Made by a program: the position numbers and the translations under genes
The notes under the pieces: generated by a model
Told to the model about the DNA's origin: nothing
Database searches by the model: none
What the model saw: only the letters and a program-made list of their open reading frames with translations
Part shown: in pieces, positions 17,342 through 25,542 of the stretch
Layout of the letters: the number at the start of each line of letters is the position of its first letter
Position numbering within the stretch: position 1 is the first letter of the stretch
Source: Marinilabiliales bacterium
GTDB taxonomy: Bacteria; Bacteroidota; Bacteroidia; Bacteroidales; PUMT01
Direction: 5' to 3'
Length of the DNA: 64,000 nucleotides
Assembly (NCBI GenBank): GCA_007695015.1
Contig: REEN01000021.1
Coordinates: 1-64,000, forward strand

Positions 17342-18778
17342 TTAAACCGCAGGAGGCTGCAGTCCCGCAAGCCTTTTTAGCATACCCCTGAATATGAGTC
17401 CGTGAAAAGGTAAAACGGAGTACCAGTACATCCTGCCGGCTAAACCAAGAGGCCTGAAAGTTGCGGTCTGCACAAGCCGTGAGTTTGTAATCCTGAATTC
17501 AAGCCATGCTTCGCCAGGCAGCTTCATCTCCGCATACAGTAAAAGCCTTTTATCCTCTTTACTGGCATAAAGCACTCTCCAGAAATCGAGTGCATCGCCT
17601 GCTGTGATCGTGGCAGCGCTTTTTCTGCCTCTTCGCAGCCCCACACCACCAAAGAGTTTATCCAGAAAGCCACGGAATCCCCATAGCCAGTTTGCATAGT
17701 ACCACCCTGTTTTACCTCCGATAGACCATATCCTGGCAAGTACCTCTTCCTCATTGGCAATTTTTCGCTCCCGCCTGTCAACATAACAACCGTGAACTGG
17801 TATCTCAACCAGACTGGAGACTCCGCCATCCAGCTTATCACCCGACATCGCATCTGTCCAGCTCGACAGAACATCCTGTTGTTCCAGCCTGTCAAAGGCA
17901 AGACGGATAGCATCTTCATATGAAATGAGGTCTGTTGGCAACAGCCTGCGGATATCATCATTCTTGCAAACAGTTTCTGTTTTCATACTGTTGACAAGGT
18001 TAACAGCCAGTCTATAGCTGGTAGAGGTGATAAAGTAAAGCCAGTATGATGAAAGGCGGGGCGTCATTACGGGAACTGAAATGATGATCCGTTTGAGGTT
18101 ACGCACTCTGGCATATGTCATGAGCATCTCTTTATAGTTGAGAATCTCAGGACCTCCTATGTCAAAACTTCTGTTGTATGTTTCAGCCTTCAGCAAAACC
18201 CCTGTAAGATATTCTATGACATTCCTGATAGCAATGGGCTGTGTACTTGTCTTAAGCCACTTAGGTGCAATCATCACTGGCAGTTTCTCTACCAGGTCGC
18301 GAATGATCTCAAAGGAGGCGCTTCCTGAACCTACAATAATCCCCGCCCGAAGAGTGGTAAGGCCATACTTCCCGCCTGAAAGGATTTTTTCGACCTGCAT
18401 ACGCGATTTGAGATGCTTTGAAAGCTTCTCTTCGTTTGCAATACCGCTCAAAAAGATCACCTGCCTGGCATTTGTCCTTTCGATCCGCTCTTTGAAGTTT
18501 TCCGCTGATTGCTTTTCAAGATCAGAGAAATCTCCGCTCGGAGCAGACATTGAGTGAACCAGGTAGTATGCCACATCCAGATCTTCAGGTATCTTCTCCA
18601 GGGAATTTTTGTCCAGCAGGTTGACTTCGAGGACTGATATGCTTGATGATGAATATTTTGACAGGTCAAAACGGCCGGCATCCCTTACACAACATACCAC
18701 ATCATGACCCTGATCAAGCAGGGTGGGCAACAGCCTTTTACCGATATAACCGGTTGCACCGGTAACAAGTATTTTCAT
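17342..18778 (-). CDS. NAD(P)-binding SDR-like protein with DUF2867 tail
   Basis: A 478-residue protein. The N-terminus MKILVTGATGYIGKRLLP has the G7-x2-G10-x2-G13 dinucleotide motif and continues as an atypical SDR of the NmrA-like type (DVAYYLVHSM, FLSGIA). From about residue 320 a second domain of DUF2867 type follows, ending in MYWYSVLPFHGLIFRGMLKRL. This two-domain build is common, usually as an uncharacterised oxidoreductase linked to membranes. The start at 18778 is chosen because it sits directly before the GATGYIG loop. Substrate unknown. Confidence 0.8.
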   Translation of the reverse strand: MKILVTGATGYIGKRLLPTLLDQGHDVVCCVRDAGRFDLSKYSSSSISVLEVNLLDKNSLEKIPEDLDVAYYLVHSMSAPSGDFSDLEKQSAENFKERIERTNARQVIFLSGIANEEKLSKHLKSRMQVEKILSGGKYGLTTLRAGIIVGSGSASFEIIRDLVEKLPVMIAPKWLKTSTQPIAIRNVIEYLTGVLLKAETYNRSFDIGGPEILNYKEMLMTYARVRNLKRIIISVPVMTPRLSSYWLYFITSTSYRLAVNLVNSMKTETVCKNDDIRRLLPTDLISYEDAIRLAFDRLEQQDVLSSWTDAMSGDKLDGGVSSLVEIPVHGCYVDRRERKIANEEEVLARIWSIGGKTGWYYANWLWGFRGFLDKLFGGVGLRRGRKSAATITAGDALDFWRVLYASKEDKRLLLYAEMKLPGEAWLEFRITNSRLVQTATFRPLGLAGRMYWYSVLPFHGLIFRGMLKRLAGLQPPAV

Positions 18779-18895
18779 ATTTATGCAAGATACTGTTTTA
18801 ACAAAAAATATCCCGTTCATCGTCAGCTAAAAACAGATAAGGGCAATAATAGTTCTAAAACCTGTATTTTTATGTGCTTTAACAGATAGATTAAC

Positions 18896-18903
18896 TATTT
18901 TTG
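18896..18903 (+). promoter_or_regulatory. TAnnTTTG box upstream of the 18946 lipoprotein gene
   Basis: TATTTTTG at 18896-18903 fits the Bacteroidota -7 consensus and lies 42 bases before the ATG. No good -33 element is visible. Confidence 0.4.
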
Positions 18904-18945
18904 GACTTTAATCTATTATAAATTAGATAATAACAGCTTGCTCAT

Positions 18946-19551
18946 ATGACAAAGTACAATTACCTGGCGCCGACCCTGTTTTGTATAGCCTTGATATTTT
19001 TCACCGGTTGCAGGGAGCAGGCCGGCAGCAAGGCTGAAGATCAGCCAAAATATGGCTCTGCACTCATTGACCCGGCTGAAAAGGCTTTTTTCAATAACCT
19101 GGCGCAACATTGCGGCCGGTCATTCAGTGGAGAGCAGGTCTTTATGGCCGAAGGAAGGGAAAGCTGGGCTCATATGGAGTTCATGATGCACGTTACTGTA
19201 TGCGAAGATGACAGGATCTATGTGCCTTTTCACCTTGATGATGACCACTCGCGCACATGGATGTTCCTGGTTGAGGACGGCAGGCTGCGGTTCAGACATG
19301 ACCACCGGCATGAAGACGGCACACCTGAAGAGATAACCATGTATGGCGGATATGGCGACGGTAACGGCACTGCCCTCAGGCAGGATTTTCCCGGCGACGA
19401 ATACACCTGCGAGCTGATCCCCCGCTCATGCGATGCGGTATGGAGGGTTGAACTTTCAGAGGATCCCCCTTCGTACAGCTACATGCTCCTGTACCATGGT
19501 GAGCTGCTTTTCAAGGCCACTTTTGACCTTGAGAACCCGGTTGATCAGTAG
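18946..19551 (+). CDS. Hypothetical lipoprotein
   Basis: A 201-residue protein with a lipoprotein signal (hydrophobic stretch ending FFTGC, Cys at residue 22). The mature part is rich in acidic residues and His (FHLDDDHSRTWMFL, RHDHRHEDG), and contains three Cys (CGRSF, TVCEDD, CELIPRSC). I do not recognise a domain. It is single on its transcript, facing away from the SDR-type gene, with its own likely promoter at 18896. Confidence 0.65.
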   Translation: MTKYNYLAPTLFCIALIFFTGCREQAGSKAEDQPKYGSALIDPAEKAFFNNLAQHCGRSFSGEQVFMAEGRESWAHMEFMMHVTVCEDDRIYVPFHLDDDHSRTWMFLVEDGRLRFRHDHRHEDGTPEEITMYGGYGDGNGTALRQDFPGDEYTCELIPRSCDAVWRVELSEDPPSYSYMLLYHGELLFKATFDLENPVDQ

Positions 19552-19906
19552 CAGCAACCTGCTTTTATCCGGCACCTGGCCCCGAAAGCCGGCAATGACC
19601 TTGCCGCCCTGCTTACCGGTAAGGAGGAGGCACAGGTAAGCCTGCCTGTATCTGAGCTGCCTGAAGGGGGCAGGCGAAGAGACCTGCCTGACAAGATCAG
19701 GCATAAAACAGGCGATGAATAATTTCAATCCTGGATGCCCGGGGCTGTATGATGGATTACTGATCACCAGTCGATGTAACTTAAACCGGGGGTTAATCGT
19801 CTGATTATTATGAATTATTTTTTTTATTTAATTTGACTTATTATGCCATGATCATAATCGCATATGGATTATTGCGAATGGCCTGTTTTATATCAAAATC
19901 TGACTT
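19552..19906. other. Non-coding gap with GC-rich short inverted repeats
   Basis: This 355-base stretch has no convincing gene. Its first half contains repeated CCTGC/GCAGG words and one small perfect hairpin, GCCTGA-CAAGA-TCAGGC at 19686-19702, without a following T-run. Its second half is AT-rich and presumably holds the promoter of the DUF5694 gene, but I see no clear TAnnTTTG box. Confidence 0.5.
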
Positions 19907-20788
19907 ATGAGAATACTTATGCTGTTCATTGTTGCATTCCTGGCCTGTGTCGCCTCACCGGCACAAGAGCGGGAAAAGCTGTCGCAGGCACAGGAGTGGA
20001 AACAACCGCCACAGGCCCGGGTAATGACCCTTGGGGTTTTTCATTTTGCCTATCCAAACCTTGACGCGGTTAAAGTTGCAGAAGAGGATCAGATATCGGT
20101 CCTTGATGAGCCGTACCAGGGGGAGATCATCTCTATCGCCAGGGCTATTGAAAAATTCAATCCAACAATAATTTGTGTCGAAAGAGTGCCCGAAAGGCAA
20201 CAGTATACTGATTCCCTTTACTCATTATACCTGGAAGGCAGTCTGGAACCCCGAAAGAATGAGATCTACCAGCTGGGGTTCAGGATTGCCGGAAACCTGA
20301 ACCTTCCCGGGGTTTATTGCGTCGATGACCGGGGAAGGCATTATGATAACATAAACGAACTGTTAAGAGACAGTGCCAGGGTTGCGAGATTCGGGGACTA
20401 CTACCGGAACTCACCTGATTCAATTTACCGGGTTCCAAATCCTTCCGGAAAGGTTTCAAGCATTCTTGATGAGGTGATCCACATGAATAACCCGGAGTAT
20501 ATCTCAGACCGGTTATCACTCTATTTACTGACCCAATTTAAATACGAAGAGGAACCGGGAGATTTTATTGGGGTGGACTTTGAAACCGGCAGGTGGTATA
20601 ACCGGAACCTCAGAATATTCAGAAATGTTCAGCGCATTCCACATGGCCCGGATGACAGGATACTGCTGATAGTTGGTGCAGAGCACCTGAACCTGCTTAA
20701 CCTGTTCTTCGATATTTCAAAAGAGTATGAATTTGTGTCGCCCCTGCCGTACCTGGAAGGATTAAGAATGAGCCAGCAGGATGAGTGA
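19907..20788 (+). CDS. DUF5694-type TraB/ChaN-like exported protein
   Basis: A 293-residue protein. The N-terminus is hydrophobic (MRILMLFIVAFLACVASPAQE), consistent with a Sec signal peptide or lipoprotein. The body starts VMTLGVFHFAYPNLDAV, then IICVERVPERQQYTDS, and late in the chain RILLIVGAEHLNLLNLFF; the paired G-x-x-H/E-x-x-H features recall the TraB/PrgY and ChaN-like families, of which DUF5694 is a member. The role in bacteria is unknown. Downstream is the convergent hybrid kinase. Confidence 0.65.
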   Translation: MRILMLFIVAFLACVASPAQEREKLSQAQEWKQPPQARVMTLGVFHFAYPNLDAVKVAEEDQISVLDEPYQGEIISIARAIEKFNPTIICVERVPERQQYTDSLYSLYLEGSLEPRKNEIYQLGFRIAGNLNLPGVYCVDDRGRHYDNINELLRDSARVARFGDYYRNSPDSIYRVPNPSGKVSSILDEVIHMNNPEYISDRLSLYLLTQFKYEEEPGDFIGVDFETGRWYNRNLRIFRNVQRIPHGPDDRILLIVGAEHLNLLNLFFDISKEYEFVSPLPYLEGLRMSQQDE

Positions 20789-20807
20789 CGGGGTGTAATA
20801 ACCTATT

Positions 20808-23800
20808 TCAGCTGCCCGGTTTTTTAATGGTGAATTGGCTGATTTTGAGCAGCAGATCATTCCTCTTAATTGGTTTTGCAAGGTAGTCATTGCAACCGGC
20901 ATTGAACACCAGGTCCCTGTCGCCCGGCATGGCATAAGCGGTCTGGGCAATTATCGGTATTTTATTGTTGAACTCCCGTATCTTCCTGGTGGCCTCCAGG
21001 CCGTTCATCCCGGGCATCTTTATATCCATCAGCACAAGCGATATCCCGGAATCCTCGCGAACGGCATTTACAGCTTCATGGCCGGTGGTTGCACGCAAAA
21101 GCCTTACCTCTTTGTTAAACATAAAAGCTTCGATTAGCTGGAAGCTGGCATCATCATCTTCAGCAACCAGAATTGTAAGACCGGGGGCAATGCTGCCGGG
21201 AGGCTCTTCATCAACCGTTGTGTCATCTGGCTGCTTTTCTGCCGGGATGAATGGCAGCGAAAAGTAAAACGTACTGCCTGCGCCAACCTCACTCTCAACC
21301 CATATCCTGCCTCCCAGCTTTTCCAGGTAGGCTTTGGCAATGGAAAGTCCGAGTCCTGATCCCTCATAGGGGCGGGCAGCAGAGAGATCAGCCTGAACGA
21401 ACATCTCAAAGATGGCATCAAGACGGTCGGGGGGGATGCCGGTTCCCGTATCACGCACGTAGAAGTTGACAAGGGCGCCGTCAAGGTAGTTGCCGAATTC
21501 TATTTCTCCCTCACTGGTGAATTTAATCGCATTTTTCAGGAGATTTGACAGTACAGCTTCGAGTTTAAACTTGTCGGTCATTATGGCAAGCTGCTCGCAT
21601 TCAGGTGCCATATTCATACTAAGATGCAATCCTTTTTCATCGGACTGCTGCCGGAAAAAATCAAAGGTAAACTGCATCACCTCCGACAGGTCAGTCTCAT
21701 TGATGTCTGTTGGTATGTGCCCTGTCTCAATTTTAGACATTTCAATAATGTCCTTAATGGTGTCTAGCAGTCTCTGACCGCTTTGGTTAAGTATTTCAAT
21801 GTAACTGTCCTTCTCCTCGCTTGACATATCCATATTCTGCAGTAACTGAAGAAACCCTATTATGCCGTTCATGGGCGTTCTTATCTCATGGCTCATGTTG
21901 GCAAGGAAATGTGTCTTGAGGAGGTTGCTCTCCTCAGCTATTTCCTTTGCACGTACAAGCTCCTCTTCAGTCTTCTTCCTGAGCTTTATGTTAACCATCA
22001 TCTGGCAGTATACCTGCAGAAGCTGCTGTTCTACTTCTGAATAAACATGATAATCATTTACTGAATCAAACCCGATAAAACCGATACAAACACCATCGCT
22101 CATCATGGGTATTACAATGAGGCTTTTTATATCCTGCGGTTCCAGTACATCACGCACATACCCCGGGGGCATCGCCGGCACATCGGGAATGATGATCGCT
22201 TCACCTTTCATGAACGCCGCATTCCACTCATCAGGCATCTGTATTTCCTGCAGGTTGTCTAATTGCGGACTTACACCATCGTTGCACCATTCGTATGTAT
22301 TGGAGCATAGCATAGTGCCAATATCAAGGTCGAATATATAGGCGCGGTCAGCAACTACGAACCGGCCCATGACAGCCAGTGTATTATTTATGGAAGGCTC
22401 AACTTCATCCAGGGGAAGGTTTATATATGACGATGATATCTCAATAAGCAATTGCCTTAGATCCTCCTGGAACTTTAAAAGCTCCTCCTTCTTTTTCCTT
22501 TCGGTAATATCCTCCTTAACCCCTATAAAATGCGTTATCCTGCCCTCATCATTCCTGATTGGAGATATGGTCGCATATTCCCAGTAGAGATCACCGTTTT
22601 GTTTTATGTTGAGAAGTTCTCCCTGCCACTCCCTGCCGGATGTAATTGTCTCCCACAGTTCCTGGTACCTGGTATCATCCATCCTGCCTGATTTCAGAAT
22701 ACGGGGATTCTGGCCTATGGCTTCATTGAAGTGATAACCAGTGACTGCAGTGAATTTGGGATTGACATACTCGATAGTTCCGTTGAGGTCAGTTATAACA
22801 ATACTTACAGGGCTCTGCTCAACAGCCTGTGACAGCTTCCTGTTCTGCTCCTCGACCCATCTTTGCTCTGTTATATCGACAGCAACACCAAGTACGGCAG
22901 CAAACTTTTTTTCCGAGAATGTGAATGGTATCTTAGTGGTTGACAGAAACCTGACTTTGCCGCGGGAGTCAGTTATCCGCTCTTCAGGGATTATCCTGGG
23001 AGTCCCGGAATTTATAACTTCCATATCGTTTTGCCTGAAAAAACGCACCTCCTCTTCCGATTGGGCAAAATCGGCATCGGTCATCCCGGTCAGTTTCTCT
23101 ACAGTGGTGCCGTATGCATCTGCCGTAGCCTTGTTTACAATAATGAACTTCCCATTGACATCCTTTACAAAAATGAAATGAGGAACCAGGTCAATGATCT
23201 GGCGAAGCCGCTCCTCGCTGGCCTGAAGCGCTTCCTCAGCCTTTTTGCGCTCGGTTATGTCGCGGCTTACACCCTGCAATCCTTTTATCCGGCCTTTCTC
23301 GTCGCGAATGAAGGTTATGTGCATGGCCAGCCATACAAGGCTGCCGTCGGGCTTGTAGTGTTCTGCCTCTATTAACCTCGTCCTGTCTTTGTCAAGCCGG
23401 GGATCGCTGTCCCTCATCCTCTCCTCCCGAAGAAGTTCAATAAACTGTTTTATGTGCCGTGGCGGGAAGTTTTGACGAACGGTCCGCCTCCGGTACTCCC
23501 CAGGCGTGAACCCAAGAACTCTCTTCACTGAAGGACTGACCCAGATCAGCTTAATGGAAAGATCTGTGATCCAGACCACATCTGAAATATTCTCGGCAAG
23601 ATGCCGGTACTGTTCTTCACTCTCCCTGAGGGCATCTTCCGCACGCTTTCGCTCGGTAAAATCCTCAATAATCGAGATAATGCATTCAACTCCCTTAATA
23701 TCAATGATCTCCATCGCAACCCGCCAGTCGAGGACTTCGCCGGACTTGCTGTGGAAGGTAACGGACTGGTCACGGACCGATCTCTTTTTTTTCAGCTCAG

Positions 23801-24734
23801 CTATGGTTGTGGATCTGTTTGCAGGATCGGTCCATACACCGATATCAATCGCTCTCCTGCCAATAATCTCTTCCCGGCTGAACCCGGTAATAAGCTCAAA
23901 CCGGGGGTTCACATCGATCAGGCTGCCGGTGTCAAGCCGGCTTATGGTCATAGCCATCGGGTTGGATTCAAATGCTTTTGAAAACTTCTCTTCCGAAAGC
24001 TTAAGGGCGGTCATGTCTTTACTGACCACGAAAAATGCCGGCTTACCGTCCCAGATGCCTCTCAGAACAGAGGTCTCAACAGGGATCTCTTCTCCGGACT
24101 TCGTCATGAGCGGCACTGAACAACAACTCTCTTTTCCCTGAATTATGTCGTCAAAGACCTGTTGTGCTTCTTTCCTTCGTCCCGGGGGATGAATGTCGGC
24201 AAACTGTTTTCCAAGAAGCCCGCTGTCGCCATAACCAAGCCTGTTCTTTATCGTACTGTCAATATAAATGACCGTTCTCTTTTCATCGAGAATCCAGTTA
24301 AAATCAGCATCGGCGTCAAAAAGGTTCCGGAGATTGTTCTCGCTCTGGCGTGCAGCCTCTTCGTGGTTTTTCCGGGGGGTTATGTCTGCAAACACAACCG
24401 CAAGCCTGTCCGGCCCGGCCTGATAGGCCTGTACATTGTACCAGCGATCCCGGTTCTCAAAGAACAGGTCGGCCGATCGCGTGCCGTCATCTTCAGAAAC
24501 CCGGCCAAGAAACTCAGACCAGTTGAACCCGGGAAAAGATGCAGAAGGAAAAATATCTTTGATTGTTTTTCCGGGTATCTCTTCCTGCACTTTACCAATT
24601 ATCTCCTCAAAAGCGGCATTCACCTCTGCAAACCGGTAGTCCCTGCTACTGCCATTGCTGTCTGCCAGAGCTTCGAGCAAAGCATAGCCGAAAGGGGCCT
24701 GGTGAAAAACCGTTTTATAACTGATGCTGTCCAT
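20808..24734 (-). CDS. Six-PAS, GAF, hybrid histidine kinase/response regulator
   Basis: A 1308-residue cytosolic protein with no transmembrane segment. Six PAS-type units occupy about 1-750; most are joined by the ITERK connector, as in DITERKKAE at 492-500 and again near 743. A GAF domain spans about 765-920. The kinase core follows, with phosphoacceptor H949 in ANMSHEIRTPMNG, N-box N1068, DTGTGIPP and GSGLGLSI. A C-terminal receiver has phosphoacceptor D1237 (LVLMDIKMPG) and K1287. It should sense several small molecules or redox states and signal by phosphorelay, but no separate HPt or DNA-binding regulator lies beside it. It converges on the DUF5694 gene. Confidence 0.92.
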   Translation of the reverse strand: MDSISYKTVFHQAPFGYALLEALADSNGSSRDYRFAEVNAAFEEIIGKVQEEIPGKTIKDIFPSASFPGFNWSEFLGRVSEDDGTRSADLFFENRDRWYNVQAYQAGPDRLAVVFADITPRKNHEEAARQSENNLRNLFDADADFNWILDEKRTVIYIDSTIKNRLGYGDSGLLGKQFADIHPPGRRKEAQQVFDDIIQGKESCCSVPLMTKSGEEIPVETSVLRGIWDGKPAFFVVSKDMTALKLSEEKFSKAFESNPMAMTISRLDTGSLIDVNPRFELITGFSREEIIGRRAIDIGVWTDPANRSTTIAELKKKRSVRDQSVTFHSKSGEVLDWRVAMEIIDIKGVECIISIIEDFTERKRAEDALRESEEQYRHLAENISDVVWITDLSIKLIWVSPSVKRVLGFTPGEYRRRTVRQNFPPRHIKQFIELLREERMRDSDPRLDKDRTRLIEAEHYKPDGSLVWLAMHITFIRDEKGRIKGLQGVSRDITERKKAEEALQASEERLRQIIDLVPHFIFVKDVNGKFIIVNKATADAYGTTVEKLTGMTDADFAQSEEEVRFFRQNDMEVINSGTPRIIPEERITDSRGKVRFLSTTKIPFTFSEKKFAAVLGVAVDITEQRWVEEQNRKLSQAVEQSPVSIVITDLNGTIEYVNPKFTAVTGYHFNEAIGQNPRILKSGRMDDTRYQELWETITSGREWQGELLNIKQNGDLYWEYATISPIRNDEGRITHFIGVKEDITERKKKEELLKFQEDLRQLLIEISSSYINLPLDEVEPSINNTLAVMGRFVVADRAYIFDLDIGTMLCSNTYEWCNDGVSPQLDNLQEIQMPDEWNAAFMKGEAIIIPDVPAMPPGYVRDVLEPQDIKSLIVIPMMSDGVCIGFIGFDSVNDYHVYSEVEQQLLQVYCQMMVNIKLRKKTEEELVRAKEIAEESNLLKTHFLANMSHEIRTPMNGIIGFLQLLQNMDMSSEEKDSYIEILNQSGQRLLDTIKDIIEMSKIETGHIPTDINETDLSEVMQFTFDFFRQQSDEKGLHLSMNMAPECEQLAIMTDKFKLEAVLSNLLKNAIKFTSEGEIEFGNYLDGALVNFYVRDTGTGIPPDRLDAIFEMFVQADLSAARPYEGSGLGLSIAKAYLEKLGGRIWVESEVGAGSTFYFSLPFIPAEKQPDDTTVDEEPPGSIAPGLTILVAEDDDASFQLIEAFMFNKEVRLLRATTGHEAVNAVREDSGISLVLMDIKMPGMNGLEATRKIREFNNKIPIIAQTAYAMPGDRDLVFNAGCNDYLAKPIKRNDLLLKISQFTIKKPGS

Positions 24735-24750
24735 AGATATTTACAAGTTA

Positions 24751-24758
24751 CAAAAATA
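24751..24758 (-). promoter_or_regulatory. TAnnTTTG box upstream of the hybrid kinase
   Basis: The minus strand reads TATTTTTG at 24758-24751, 17 bases upstream of the ATG at 24734. If used, the leader would be only about ten bases. Its -33 partner is unclear (TTTG 14 bases upstream). Confidence 0.35.
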
Positions 24759-24928
24759 GTTCAATTTTCTATCAAAATACTGACTTTTATTATCATAGGG
24801 GGATGCAGGTAAAACTGCCCGGGCGATGCCTGCCGGATATCATTCTGTCATACCCGTGCAATAACCCCTGCATTTTTGGAAACTTATCTTTATCTTTACA
24901 TATAATACTGTTTTTCAAAAAAAAAGTT

Positions 24929-25432
24929 ATGGATAACACAAAATTGATTGATATAGTAAAGTCAGCTATACTGCTTGAAATAAGAGGTGAAGCTTTTTAC
25001 CGTAAAGTTGCTGCAAGCACTGAAAATACAGGGATCAGGCATATTTTTGATGTAATGGCCAAAGAGGAAACCATGCATGCCAATTTCCTAAGAAAAAAAT
25101 ACAGGGAACTTTCCGGCGGGGAAAAGATGACCTTATCCGGCCTGCCTGATGAGTCGGAAGATGCTGTCACAAATTATGTTCTGTCGGAACCGATGAAGAA
25201 GCAGATAGCCGCCGCGGGTTTTGAGGCTGCCGCCATCTCTGCTGCGATCGACATGGAGACAAAGGCAATAAAACTCTACTCAGAAAGCGCTGAAAGAGCA
25301 ACTGATGCCGAAGAGAAAAAGCTTTTCAGGTGGCTGGCGGACTGGGAGAGCGGGCACCATAAAATACTGTATGAACTTGACAAGGACCTGAAGGAGCGTA
25401 TTTGGAATGACAACCAGTTCTGGCCATTTTAG
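24929..25432 (+). CDS. Rubrerythrin/ferritin-like diiron protein
   Basis: A 167-residue four-helix-bundle protein. Its metal-binding pairs are visible: LEIRGEAFYRKV, AKEETMHANFL (ExxH), DMETKAIKLY, and WESGHHKIL (ExxxH type). It lacks the rubredoxin-like C-terminal domain of rubrerythrin, so it is a stand-alone ferritin-like domain that likely handles peroxide or iron in the cytosol. The Met at 24929 is selected because it starts the helix; the longer frame at 24803 has no family match. Gene is single, between the hybrid kinase and the TonB receptor. Confidence 0.85.
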   Translation: MDNTKLIDIVKSAILLEIRGEAFYRKVAASTENTGIRHIFDVMAKEETMHANFLRKKYRELSGGEKMTLSGLPDESEDAVTNYVLSEPMKKQIAAAGFEAAAISAAIDMETKAIKLYSESAERATDAEEKKLFRWLADWESGHHKILYELDKDLKERIWNDNQFWPF

Positions 25433-25542
25433 TTTCTCTTAAAACCCGCTTTCTTAGCATTCCAGGAATACCTGGCTTCCGGTTGGTTCCTGATAAAGCT
25501 TCCCGGGAAATGTCGCTGACACAATTCTTTCCGGCAGGTAAC